Shown here in pieces: positions 1-11,276 of a stretch of DNA of 64,000 nucleotides. Each line of letters opens with the position of its first letter. Positions within the stretch are counted from its first letter, which is position 1. Origin of the DNA: Amphiura filiformis (lineage: Eukaryota > Echinodermata > Ophiuroidea > Amphilepidida > Amphiuridae); the NCBI RefSeq assembly GCF_039555335.1, contig NC_092644.1:45184667-45248666 (forward strand). The letters run 5' to 3'. The position numbers and the translations under genes are program-made. Under the pieces are notes generated by a model, which saw only the letters and a list, made by a program, of their open reading frames with translations, made no database searches and was not told the DNA's origin.

Positions 1-1404
1 GCCTGTGAGTGCATAATTGATATGTTGATAACAGATCTAATAATGTTGTAGAATCAAAATCTTCATTATATGGACCACATTGAAGTCAAAGTAATTATCT
101 ATCCTATCCTGTATCGTTTTATGGATAAAATTGACTCAAAATGTTATTGATGATATTATTGCTATCTTTAACATCAGTTTTGTCTTTTCAACGGGAAAAA
201 TCCGATTGAAAATAAAGTTTTTAGGGGCTAGCTATAATATTGAACAATATATCCCATATTTTGAAATGCACTTATAGAAAATAAATAAATTATTGTCTTA
301 CTTTATAAATTATAAATACTGTAAAATGACACATAACTAAAGTGAGGCCAATTTCTATCTTTTTTATTTGATTCATAAAATAACATTCAACAAAATGATT
401 GAAGACTGAGAAAACACACCATTGATGGTTTGGTGAACTGTCATGTATGTAAACATGGATGTAAGCGTGATCCTAAAAAATGCCTTTCACGGTGACCCAA
501 ACTATTTACAAGACCTCTTCTGCATTGAGGCTGGCCTTCCCTTTTAAAGGGAATTTTTATTTGGTCAAAATTTGACAAAATCGCCCAAATTGTCCCCAGA
601 ATATCGCTTCAAGATAATATAGATACAGTACCTTTTTTGTTAATCTATATTTAATATTATACATGCGACATACATTATCTGCAGCGAATATTTTGAAAAC
701 AAAATCATAACAAACAAATTTTGCAACCCAAATATATCAGCTCATGTCACTTTTCAGAAATGGATGCCGATGCCAGGTAAAAAGAAACGATCAGAGTGTT
801 CCAATGAAATTTAGATGAAAAGTTTGAAAAATATTTGCAAAATATTTCATCTAAATTTGTTTTTGTTTCATAACTCAAATAGCATTAACTTTTGTTTGGC
901 ATGATTTAGGGCCTACAGCTATCTTCAGATAGCAATAATTTGTGTTTCACAATGTCCATGATATCATTGTGTGTACAGTAGAATATGTAGCCAAGGCCTA
1001 CACTCGCATTACTTTTTTTATTATTATTAGTCTTGATAATTGGTAAATTTTGGGAGCGATCACTCAAAACATAACTCTAAAAACATAACCATAACCTAAC
1101 TTTTAGAGATCTTCAGTAGATAGCATTAATTTGTTTTTCACAATGTCCATGATGTCATTGTGTGTATAGAATATTTGCAGGTCAGGCCTGCACTCGCATT
1201 ACTTTATTATTATTTATTGGCTTGATAATTGCTTGAGGGAGTGGTCACTCAAAACATAACCCTAACCTAACTTTTAGGGTTTGGATTGCTTCACTTGATC
1301 TTCTGGTGGATGCGTTTGAGAAAAATATAATTTTATGGACAACCCCTATACGCCAATGCTTCAACTCGAGACTATAAAGTAACCATTCTATTATTATTTT
1401 GCAG
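1..1404. other. Upstream non-coding region of the protease gene
   Basis: No convincing coding exon was recognised here, although the first protease exon (start codon) should lie in or before this stretch, because exon 1405-1486 opens in phase 0 without its own Met. The region is AT-rich. It contains a diverged tandem duplication (about 912-1075 and 1108-1258, listed separately) and copies of a CTATCTTCAGATAGCA-like motif also found in the 9-10 kb and 17 kb repeat arrays. Confidence 0.5.
912..1258. repeat. Diverged two-copy tandem duplication (~165-195 bp unit)
   Basis: Two successive blocks share the same ordered landmarks: a CTTCAGATAGCA-like motif, TTTCACAATGTCCATGAT, TCATTGTGTGTA, a block ending in CACTCGCATTACTTT, an ATT-rich tract, CTTGATAATT, and GTCACTCAAAACATAAC. 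They differ by many substitutions and small indels, so the duplication is old. No TSD or terminal inverted repeat was seen. Confidence 0.7.
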
Positions 1405-4400
1405 AATATTTTGGCCGTGGCGTTTGTAATAGCAACATTTCTCCCAAATGTGATGCCATGTTGGATTGATGAAGATAGTAGTTTTGGTGAGTAGTAAATA
1501 ACGAAATGCAATGAGAGTCGTTCCTTCGTATATAATTTAGTTCACTAGTATGTGAAGCACATGCAAGGCACTGTGAATTTCAAGTGAAGTCTGCCCCGAA
1601 GTCTGCTGATTGGGGTGAATTGATATGTGCAGAATCTGACTGCGAGCTACAATCTTGGAAATAAGTCTTGGAACACTATTGTGTTAAGTATTATAAACTG
1701 ACACCTCAGCTCCTCTCCCCGTGCAATGTTGGGAAATACCAATGTCTTCAGCAGTTTTCCAAAGTGTTCCAACATTGATTGATGGGGAAAGGTGAAGGGT
1801 AAATCATTGTTGTAGATGTCATGTTTGTTGAAAACCAAAATACATGTCACTCACATGATCATTGCAAATTCTACTCGTAATTACGACAACGTGTACCAAG
1901 TGTTCCAAGGACTTTTTTCCAAGATTGTAGACATGGTTCTCTGTATAGTCTGTACACAACTGCACATCCGAAGGACGTAGTGCGTCTAGTCACATGGTTC
2001 ATTTACCAACTTTCAATGGGTCCCTTGGGTGAGCTGATAGATTATTGAATCACTGCCAACTGTTTAGAAACAATTATCTTTATGAATAACTTAAATTAAT
2101 GAAACTTGTTTTGATTTGTTTTTAAACAGCGAGTGAGTGGGATGAAAACAGAGACATGTGTGGCACCTACAGTAACAATGGTAAAATCGTCGGCGGATCT
2201 GACTCACATACCTTCTACTGGCCATGGCTGGGCTTCCTGTACGTGAACGGTAAATTATGTACAGCTGAACTGATCGCTTGGGATTGGGTAACAACTGCGG
2301 CACATTGTGTGGATAATGGTGTGTAAGTATCTTTGTTTTTATTCTTGTTTAGTTTAGGATAGGCCTATGTTGTGAACACGATAACAATTGAAGGTCCTCG
2401 CAAAGGACAATATTCCTTGTATTCCTTATTTAGTTGTTGTTATTATGATTATGATTATTATTATTATTATTAGTGTTATTATTATTATTATTATTTACTA
2501 TAGGAACCCTGGATGTGAGTGTGACATTTGGACAGTCTGACAGGGCTTACTCGTCCTATTTTACCCAGCAGAGAGGTGTACAGGAGATAATCATCCCTAA
2601 TAGCTACTCTGGTGTTACTGACGACATCGCTCTTTTGCATCTGTCCTCACCTGTCGTATATAACGCATTTGTTAGGCCTGTATGCATGCAAGCCCCTGGT
2701 CCCTCTTTGGACGGTGTCTTCGACAACTGCTGGGTTGCTGGATGGGGAAGGGATGGAAGTGGTAAGTAGTGGTTTAATCTATAATAGATTGCGAATGGTA
2801 GTGAGCTTTGGTAAAAATTGCATTGATCATTTCATCGCGAGTGTGTAGAAGAATTCAAATATCACAGATATACTTCTGTAGTCCTGTGGTTCTTGAGTTA
2901 TGTTATAACATTGTTGTATAAAGAGGGCTGAAAGAACACTTTTGTCAGACGTACATAACTCATTAACAACAATAAATCAAGCAAGTTTTCAAAGTATTTG
3001 ATTTGTAGAATGAACTTTTGCAAAACATCAAAGAGTTATTTTTCAATAATATATTGAATATATACCACGCCCCTTTAAGACATCTAGAATTTGAATAGCC
3101 TGGTTTTAACCGATATTTGAACAGTCACTTGTTCCGGAGTTCAGTATCAAATTACCATCTCCCTCCCTCTCCCTCTCCCTCATATCTTTCTCTCCCTCTC
3201 TCTCTCTCTCTCTCCACTGACAACTCTCCTTATCTCACTCACTCTCTCTCATTCTATTTCTTTTGTCTAATCAGGTACGCTTCCCACTAGACTTCAGGAG
3301 TTGCAAGTGCAAGTTGAAGCCGATATTACAGTCTGTGCGGCATCTGGATGGGGATCTGGTATATTCACTGCAAATCACCTTTGTGCTACTCGAGCGGATG
3401 GCACTGGTATATGTCATGTAAGTATGTTCAGAAAGACAATTAAGCTGCGCTATTATTAAAAGGTTCTTTATTTATAATCTCAGGAGAATCCTTGAAGTTT
3501 CTTAAAATGAACCATACAAGGATTTTTGGTCATGCTAAAATGCTAAAGAGGCTGCAAAACCTGGAATGGTTCTCCAGTCTAAAGGATTTTTGAATTGTCA
3601 GGAATTATTATCAACATATTTCGTGATTTTTTTAGCATTTTAAAGTTTTAAAATCCCTCAAATAATGCTTCTTCAATTAGAAGACAGTGGTAAATTTTGA
3701 ATACTTGTTAGATAATCAATTTAAGACTAGTTTTTCAATAAGATATTAATTTTAAGTGAAAAACATTTTTGAACAAATCTGTAAAAATCATTTTTAAAAA
3801 CAAATGCGACCCTGATTTTTCAAGATTTTATAGGGCCGGTCGATTGAGGGCAACACAGCATTTTTTTCTTCCTTTTTTGGCATCAACTCTTGCGTTGCGA
3901 CACAAATCTATATATTTACAACCATGATAACCAATTTGGTAAATTGATATTTTATTTTTACTTACAGGGTGATAGTGGCGGTCCATTGATGTGCAAGTGG
4001 GGTGATAAACAGTGGGTATTACACACTTAAAACTACGGGGTCAAAAAATGACCCAAACGGGGTCATTTTTGACCCCAGCATAGTTATCAACTAAACACCA
4101 TACCACTAACGGGGTCATTTTGACCCCATTGGTCGGGGTCATTGCAATGACTACGTATTTGGGTCAAATAGTAACCCCATTGGGGTCAAAATATTACCAC
4201 ATTTCGGGGTCAAATGAAATGACCCCTTCAAAAGGGTTGCCTTATTGGGTTACTTAATGACCTCATTTCGGGGTCAAATGAAATGACCCATTAGAAAGGG
4301 TTGTTTTATAGGGTTACTCAATAACCACATTTAGGGGTTGTTTGGATTTTTTTAGTAGGCCTATGGTCATGCTGGTCCCACCAGGACATAAGTGTGTTTC

Positions 4401-5189
4401 TGCACAGAGAAATCATTACATAAACAGCAAACTGTAAAATGCATCTGTGTATCACACTCACACACAGTCAGTCATCGCCTATATGACAGTTCACGTATTA
4501 TAAGCTTACATGATATAAGCTTATAACAACTGCAGCCAAGACACCAGCCACGACAGCATGAAATTGAATGAATCTGCGTGCATAGACAAGGGTCTATGCA
4601 TCCTTGCAGTCTCACTGTTCAACTAACTTTTCATATTCCATCATGCAGACAAGCACACACGACAATCCGCTGAGCTGCACAATCAGAACAAATATGGCGC
4701 TGATGTGACCACGTGAGCCGATGCACACCGTGTGTGCAAATAGTTCCGAAATGCAAGTCATTATAAAGTTGACAAATTGGGTAACTTCGGTCAAAAAATT
4801 AGTTTTATTTATTAGTCAACAAACATTAATTGCAGCTCATGTTTAAACTCATTTATGAATTGAGATTTTCAAAGCGGAAGATTGAAACTGATATCAATGC
4901 GCGACGGTATCGGCAAAATGACCACTAAGTTTTTGACCACGTTCGTCGTGGCTAAAATGACCTCGTGAATGTGGTCAAATTAAAACAGTATAACCCCCTT
5001 GAAGGGTCAAAACAACCCCAAACGTGGTCAATTCAAAATGACCACGGAAAATATAACCCCGTAGTTTTTACTAGTTTCACCAGCAAAAATTCCGGATGTG
5101 CTAGCAACAAACCAGATGGGTTCACTAGAGTCTCATCATTCAGTCAATGGCTAACTGAACAGATTGACAACAGAGGAGGGCCGAAATGA
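1405..5189 (+). CDS. Elastase-like S1 (chymotrypsin-fold) serine protease, last exon interrupted by a transposon
   Basis: Secreted serine endopeptidase, assembled from exons 1405-1486, 2130-2318, 2504-2761, 3275-3417, 3968-4027 and 5073-5189 (stop TGA 5187-5189). GT/AG borders and phases agree through 3968. The first visible exon gives a hydrophobic signal peptide (ILAVAFVIATFLP); the initiator exon lies upstream and was not found. Exon 2 holds the zymogen cleavage and N-terminus IVGG and the catalytic His in TTAAHC. Exon 3 has the catalytic Asp in DDIALL and the conserved AGWG. Exon 5 has the catalytic Ser in GDSGGP. The final part SFTSKNSGCASNKP...FTRVSSFSQWL matches the C-terminus of chymotrypsin-like elastases. 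The position equivalent to chymotrypsin 189 is Gly (GICHGDSGG), arguing against trypsin-like specificity. The exon 2 donor is the weaker G|GTGTGT, chosen because it keeps frame. After 4027 a 1042-bp element brings an in-frame TAA (4028-4030), so unspliced read-through yields a truncated enzyme lacking the C220 partner of C191. Confidence 0.85.
2434..2497. repeat. (ATT)n microsatellite in protease intron
   Basis: A run of ATT/ATG triplets directly precedes the exon 3 acceptor (TTTACTATAG ending at 2503). Its length may vary between individuals, and it supplies the T-rich tract of this 3' splice site. Confidence 0.8.
3158..3252. repeat. CT-rich microsatellite (CTCCCT/CTCTCT) in protease intron
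   Basis: Imperfect CTCCCT and CT dinucleotide repeats lie shortly before the acceptor of exon 3275-3417 and form a long polypyrimidine tract. Confidence 0.8.
4028..5069. mobile_element. Non-autonomous TIR DNA element (~1042 bp) inside the last protease exon
   Basis: The ends carry 13-bp perfect terminal inverted repeats AAAACTACGGGGT (4029-4041) and ACCCCGTAGTTTT (5056-5068), flanked by the direct repeat ACT (4025-4027 and 5070-5072), a candidate 3-bp target-site duplication. Both subterminal regions are full of short palindromic units of the type GGGGTCAAAATGACCCC and TGACCACGTTCGTCGTGG. No transposase ORF is present. Superfamily is not assigned. Deleting the element plus one ACT joins KQWVLHT to SFTSKNSG in frame. 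Confidence 0.85.
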
Positions 5190-5235
5190 AATAAATAAAA
5201 ATAATGCCATATCAGTTTAGGGATAAGAAAATAAA
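5190..5235 (+). promoter_or_regulatory. Candidate polyadenylation signals of the protease gene
   Basis: AATAAA occurs at 5190-5195, overlapping the region just after the stop codon, and again at 5230-5235. The second is the more plausible cleavage signal. Position is the only support. Confidence 0.4.
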
Positions 5236-5454
5236 GGGTAGGGCCTAATTGTTCTCAGCCTCTTTCGCATTGTATCAAATATATTGTTTCATATGGCGAT
5301 AGAAATATTTTAATACAGCTTAGTACGCTGGTCGCTGGCCATAAGTATCTTCAAAATAGATCAATCGGCTTCTATTAGCCTAATCCTAGTATAAAATATT
5401 AGATATCAAGATCCTTCTCATAAACCAGTTAAACCAAGAAAGCTTCAGGAGAGC

Positions 5455-5792
5455 CAAATGGTGTCGGGAGGAAGTTGCACAGAAGTGGTGACCCGGGAGT
5501 GGTGATCGGAAGAAGTCGCCAGAGAAATATTAAAGCCAAAGAAGATTACGAGACTAAAAATGACTGGGAATATTAAATGTGACTATCGCAAACTTCGCGT
5601 CAAGAATGTTCACTACAGCCATGTTCATTGCGTGGAAATCCTTTGTGCGATAGTAACATGACATGTCATTAGAGTTGAATCTTTTCAGTCTCGTAATATT
5701 TGGAAGATTATTTCCCTGTCGGTTTTTTTTTTTCGATCACCACATCTGTGCAACTTTTCCCGTCACATTTTCGGCACTCCCGTCTATACCCC
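5455..5792. mobile_element. Fold-back / MITE-like palindromic element
   Basis: The left arm contains GTTGCACAGAAGTGGTGA, ATTACGAGACTAAAAA and ACTATCGCAAA. The right arm contains their reverse complements in mirror order: TTTGTGCGATAGT, TTTTCAGTCTCGTAAT and TCACCACATCTGTGCAAC. The arms are diverged. No TSD was identified, and borders are approximate. Confidence 0.6.
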
Positions 5793-6496
5793 CAGCAAAT
5801 TACCCCTTTGGCTCACAAGCTGAAGCTTCTTCTGGATGATTTCTGGACCAAACACCATATCTGCGTTAGACCCACCCTATGGCTAGACGATGCCTCCGCT
5901 GTTTTTAAGCTCTTGTAACCTGACTATGTTACCATATGTGACCATCTTCCATGTTTAGAAAATATATATCATAAGCTTTACAATGATATATCATTTGACT
6001 TCAAACAATATCCAGAAGTGGAGTTATGGCTTGTTAAACTTTGCTCCTTCAGTAAAAAGGTACATTATTTTGTTGCTACATTATATCTCTTTTTCTACAT
6101 TGCTGGTATTATATATCAAATGGTCATAATTGGCGGTCACTTCAAATCATCCCCAAGTCAACGAGGTTCAGGAATGTCCTCTCATTGTTAATTGTTGGTT
6201 AACCCACCACTTGAACAGGATTTAGCCAAAGCAAACAAAGACTAAAGCTATTTACTATAAGTATAAGCGTATTATCCTTTTCAACAATAGGATTAAAGAT
6301 TGGTATATAACTGGACTGAAATGAGAAACTTGTAGGACAATCATTAGGTACATTATGAAAACAAGCTTTATGCACATTTTGGACTGTAACTCAAAATTCA
6401 ATTTGCCGACTTTACGAGCGGTTTGAGATGGATGGTCACATATGTTCCACCAAAATTGGAACACCATTTCGGCCCATGTCGCCCTGATATGACAGT
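5793..6496. other. Intergenic AT-rich DNA, no feature recognised
   Basis: Nothing with coding character. A stretch near 6405-6445 (CCGACTTTACGAGCGGTTTGAGATGGATGGTCA) resembles the right terminus of the element at 27018-27367, so it may be a solitary decayed copy of that MITE end. Confidence 0.4.
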
Positions 6497-8530
6497 ACCG
6501 CACTGCAAAAAAAAGTATTCAACATTAGAACACCACCTGTGCAAAATTTAACACACTGTATTCAATTTCATAATGCTTGGTGTTCGTAACCATAATGCTT
6601 AGTGTTCGTAACATAACGTCAGAGGAAACTTTTAAACACATAGTGTTTGAAGTGTTCAGCATTAGAACACCACCTGTTCAAATTTTGACATACTGTATTC
6701 AATTTCAGAATGCTTAGTGTTCGTAACATAATGTCAGAGGAAACTTTTAACACATAGTGTTTGAAATGTTCAGCATTAGAACACCACCTGTTCAAATTCG
6801 ACATATAGGCCTATTTAACATTATAGCATTCACTTTTGTAATACTTAGTGTTCGTAACATAACGTCACAGGAAACTTTTAAACATGTAGTGTTTGATCAT
6901 TCACTAAATGTTCATAAAATGAACACTGTATGTTTAATCTACAATTTCCACAACACTATTATATAGGCATATAGCATAAAATGCTCGCCTGATTGTAAAA
7001 CCATTTTTATAACTGGTTACTATTATTTATGGAGATCATCAGTTGTTCTCATTTTATTTTACCCAGGCCTGCAGCTTGCACGGAATGAAAGAACATTGAA
7101 CATGTTGAAAATTTTGCGGTTTATAGAAAAATACCTGACAATAGGCCTATTATAGGTGTAGGCTTACGTCGAATATTGAAATTTAGGCCTATACCGTACA
7201 CTCCAAATAACTCTGGGTACACGCCCATAAAATCGTGTTGTAGGCCTACAGCTCAGGTGTTCACAACTTTTACACTGAATGAACATGTAATGTGTTCGTT
7301 TTGAACACTGTATGTATGTAGGCTATATTTACCACGTGCTGGGCCACGCATGCGTCGTTGCACCGTTAATAGAACAGACGATGTCATCGGAGTGAGAAAC
7401 CGTGATTTGGACGGGGACTTGGAGGTGAGATTTTACCCACAAAATACCATTTTATTTAAAAACAAATGTATCGAACGTGTTCTCCACATATCATAGAACA
7501 ATGAGACTAAAAATGTAAATTCATCGTTTTTGTATTGCGTGGTTTTAGTGCATTTTAATGAATGCGCAGTAAGCTTATCAATCATGACCATGCAACAGTC
7601 ACATGGTCAGACAGTGTGCAAATCTGCAATTTGATACATGCCTAATGTGAATTATACTGATACTGTAGGCCTAAACCTCTGACGAGTGTGTCTTACAACT
7701 GGTCAGTATGTGGGTCGATTTCATATGCCATGGCATGCCTGATGGAATAGATGTAATTGCGATGTTGCACTCGTCAAACATGCATAGGCCTAGGTTTGCT
7801 GTAATTTACTACTGAGTCTGTTGTTACAATTAAATTTCGAACAAAGGTGTACATTTATACATTGACCCATTGTACCTTGCTTTGCGTAGCCATATTGCAT
7901 CCATTTTTGTAACACTTATTGAACATATATAGGCCTAAGTGTCATATGTTCCAGACCAGAACACTAAGTGTATGACATTTGTGAACACATCTCGGTGTTC
8001 AAAGATTAGAACACTTGTACATTTTAAGTATGCATATCAAGTGTTCTAAACATGAACACATTTGATGTATGACATTTGTACATTTTAAGTATGCATATCA
8101 AGTGTTCTAAACATGAACACATTTGATGTATGACATTTGTGAACACAACTCAGTGTTCAAAGATTAGAACACAAGTGTTCTAAATGATTAGAACACAAGT
8201 GTTCTAAAGCTGAACACATTTGATTTTGAACATGTAAATGTGTTCTTAAAGTGTTACATGGCATTGAACATGTAAATGTGTTAGGATTTGGAACACTTTG
8301 TGTTCAAAGTTTTAACATTAGGTGTTCAAAACATGAACACACCATGTTCACAAAATGACGACAATATGTTAACATCAAGTGTTCAAAAGGTGAACACACG
8401 TGTTCACAAATTATACTGTTGTGTTAAAGTCTGGAACACTTGGTGTTCACAATCAGTACACTTTTATATGTTCAATAAGTGTTACAATTTTTAGTGTTCT
8501 AATTCAGAACACTTTTTTTTGCAGTGCGGT
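6497..8530. mobile_element. 2.0-kb non-autonomous element with perfect 20-bp TIRs and GTGTTC/GAACAC arrays
   Basis: The termini are ACCGCACTGCAAAAAAAAGT (6497-6516) and its exact reverse complement (8511-8530). The interior is dominated by the motif AGTGTTC and its reverse complement GAACACT. At 6518-6900 there are three ~120-bp imperfect tandem units. At 8019-8140 there are two copies of a 61-bp unit. From 7930 to 8510 GTGTTC or GAACAC recurs every 10-30 bp. There is no transposase-like ORF and no clear TSD. Confidence 0.85.
8019..8140. repeat. Near-perfect 61-bp tandem duplication
   Basis: The block beginning ACATTTTAAGTATGCATATC at 8019 is repeated at 8080 with no difference I can see. 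It lies inside the GTGTTC-rich TIR element. Confidence 0.9.
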
Positions 8531-8999
8531 TTTAACTGTTTTGTGGACAGAATCTTGACATTTGACATGTAGGCCTAATCGATGGGAGCCGGTGAATGTT
8601 AATTCATTTTGAACAGTAAACCTTAAATATTTTGGAGATTTTGCAATACTTTGTTTATGGCCAGTGTGTAGGAAGATGTAGTGTGTTGAAGATGTAAACC
8701 TACGACAAAGGCTAACAACATTACAATTATTTTATTCTTACAATTTTATTCAAATAAATTTAACAACATAGTTGATTAAATTCTGCTATGTTTGTGTCCA
8801 GTGAATGCTATTTATTATTTATTATACATTCCGTAAGATTTAATATTGTATACAATAACCGCCTTTGAATATTTTGAAGAAATAAACACGTTTTAAAAGT
8901 AACAGAATCTTTTGACCTTTTAAGATTTTTTCGAAGTATAATGTATAAAATTGATTGGTCGACAACTTTATATACATTTTTTTTATCTACATTTTCGTT

Positions 9000-10470
9000 T
9001 TATTATGTAGCGGATAATTTCTTATGGTAGCGGATAATTTTTTATGGTTTTTGTAGCTATCTACTGAAGACAGCTGAGTCTCAATCCGATTCACCATCTC
9101 TTTCTGCTCACGTTTTACATATTTTTCTCTCTAGTATTTTTCACCGTTTCTGTCTATAACATTAGCCCCGTTCACAAATTGTATCTCATCACGTTCCGGA
9201 TCTATATTTTAGCCCTTTTCTAATAGCCTCAGAATTAGGCCCAAATGACTGTTTTCACGCACGCAGAACACGTATTATGAGTTATAGGTATATTCTGACT
9301 TTTCGTGTTTCATGTTTTCGCTATCTACTGAAGATAGCATTTACAGTCTCATGCCGATTGATCATCTCTTTTACTGCATAAGTCACGTTCTGCATTTGTT
9401 CTCTATATTTTCGCCTTTTAAAAGGGCATTTCGTGATCCACAGCATCATCCCCCCACTTTTCTCAAAAAAAGTTGAGATTTTTATATTACTGGAAACCTC
9501 GGGCTACATAATGTTTATTTACAAAATATTTCTTCACAGATTAATTCGTTTAGCAAAGATTCCGTGAAATTTTAATTTCGTTCGGTATACCATAACGAAA
9601 TTACAACACATTGTCTATGGAGCAGAGTAATACACATAATCATGCATATATCGCAAACGGAAAATCGGAAACAACTGAAATTTTGGGAATAAGATTTTTT
9701 CGTGAATATCTAATGAAGAATATCATAAAAATAGGATGCTAGGATCACGAAACATTCCTTTCATGTAGCGGCTAGTTTTGGTTTTTTTTTCGTTCTGGGA
9801 CATCAGTCGCGTTCAGAAATTGTACCTCTATAATAATTATAGCTATAGCCTCATCACGTTATCTCTCTAGTTTAGCCTTTTTAATAGCTCAGAATTAGGT
9901 ATAAGGACTGTTTTTATTCGCGCAGAACGCGTGTTAGGAGAGTCTTAGGGTGTATTTTGATTATTGTTTTTTTTTTTTTTTTCGCTTTCTACTGAAGATA
10001 GCATTTACAGTCTCATTCCATTTCATCAGTTTCTACTGCACAAGTCTAGTTTTGCATTTTGTCTCTATATTTTTGCTTTATTACGTAGTCGCTATAAGTT
10101 ATTTCTTTCTAGGACATAAGTCCCGTTCAGATTTATAGCCTCATCACGTTCCGGACCTACATATCTCTCCAGCTCTATTTTCATGATTTTCGTCAGTTTT
10201 AATACCTCATAATTAGGCCTTATGGCTGTTTGCACTCGCGCAGAACGTGTTAGGAAAGTCCTTATAGGTCTATTTTGATTTTTCATAGTTTTTTGGCGCT
10301 ATCTACTGAAGATAGTCTCATACCGACTCATCATCTCTTTCTACTCTATAGGTTTTCGCTTTATCATGTAGCGGCTACCGTATTTTGTTCTTTCTGGGAC
10401 ATATCGTAAACCCCATTCAGAAATTTTATCTCTATAGCCCCATCACGTTCCGGACATACATAATTTACAT
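9000..10470. repeat. Left tandem-repeat arm of a composite fold-back structure
   Basis: Imperfect units of roughly 300-400 bp share an ordered set of motifs: TATCTACTGAAGATAGCA (near 9058, 9321, 9986 and 10298), TCATCTCTTTCTACTG, ATGTAGCGGCTA, CTGGGACAT, CATCACGTTCCGGA, TCAGAATTAGG, CGCAGAACGTGTTAGGA. The same motifs return in reverse complement at 17.0-17.9 kb. About 9420-9760 interrupts the array. Confidence 0.75.
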
Positions 10471-10564
10471 ATCTAATAAAACAATTTTGGCTAAATAATA
10501 TTCAGCATTTAGTAACTAGTAGTTTCACGCCTCACGGCGATCGTCAGACTATTGCTCTGTTGTT

Positions 10565-11276
10565 GTTATGATCCTTGATTACGGAACCGGAAAAATATAC
10601 GCAAAGTAGGCCTACGCATAAAGACGCGTGGATATGAAACATACGCAAAGTCGACCCACGCGGAACCACAAGTAAATGCAACTGTAGAATCAAAGCAAAT
10701 TGTCCCCTCCGTGGAGAATGCTTGACTGAAGCAATAGTGTACAAGGCTACTGTAACATCTGATGTGGAATCTAAAGTATACATAGGACTTTCAGGAGGAC
10801 CGTTCAAAGATCGATTCCGTAACCATACGAAGTCCTTCAGACACGAGAAATATGAAAAGGAAACTGAACTTTCAAAACATGTTTGGAACCTTAAAAGAAG
10901 TAGGCCTAATTCCAATTATGAAATCATCTGGGAAATAGTTAAGCAATCAAACACTATGAGACGAGAATCCGGTCAATGCAATCTTTGTCTAGAAGAAAAA
11001 CTTTATATTCTAAAAATGTCAGAAGAAACCCTCCTAAACAAAAAATCCGAACTTATCTCAAAATGTCGCCACGCAAGAAAAAAAGAAGTAGGCGCAATTA
11101 AGTTGTTGTTTTGATTTTTGATTTGCGGTGCCATTAAATTTTCGCGCGAAATTCACATCTATTTCGCGTAGGCCTATCCGCGTGGGTCGACTTTGCGTAT
11201 GTTTCATATCCACGCGTCTTTATGCGTAGGCCTACTTTGCGTATATTTTTCCGGTTCCGTAATCAAGGATCATAAC
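10565..11276. mobile_element. Penelope fragment framed by 99-bp perfect inverted repeats
   Basis: Arms 10565-10663 and 11178-11276 are identical reverse complements (landmarks GTTATGATCCTTGATTACGG and GTCGACCCACGCGG). They enclose a Penelope-like GIY-YIG coding fragment. Penelope-like elements can carry terminal repeats in inverted orientation, so this may be a truncated Penelope copy with its own terminal repeats. It could also be a DNA element that captured the fragment. The first 9 bp (GTTATGATC) overlap the outer 100-bp arm. Confidence 0.8.
10674..11114 (+). pseudogene. Penelope-like retroelement, C-terminal zinc-linker and GIY-YIG endonuclease fragment
   Basis: The open frame from 10674 (no start codon; 5' truncated) begins KCNCRIKANCPLRGECLTEA, the cysteine-rich linker that precedes the endonuclease in Penelope-like elements. 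It continues with IVYKATVTSD, then the GIY-YIG core VYIGLSGGPFKDRFRNHTKS with the conserved Tyr, Gly and Arg. Next come FRHEKYEKETELSKHVWNLK, CNLCLEEKLYIL and LLNKKSELISKCRHARKK, all typical of this C-terminus. The reverse transcriptase domain is absent upstream, so the fragment cannot retrotranspose itself. The frame is open to a TGA at 11112-11114. Open coding plus identical flanking repeats suggest a fairly recent origin. Confidence 0.85.

Noticed and set aside
2318-2323. Stronger-looking donor GTGT|GTAAGT for protease exon 2
   Set aside because: It would put the next exon in a frame (NPGCECDIWTV) that lacks the conserved protease sequence; the weaker G|GTGTGT donor keeps DIALL and AGWG in frame.
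10544-10915. 123-residue ORF on the - strand
   Set aside because: It is antisense to the Penelope GIY-YIG fragment and its inverted-repeat arm; the + strand frame has clear domain motifs.
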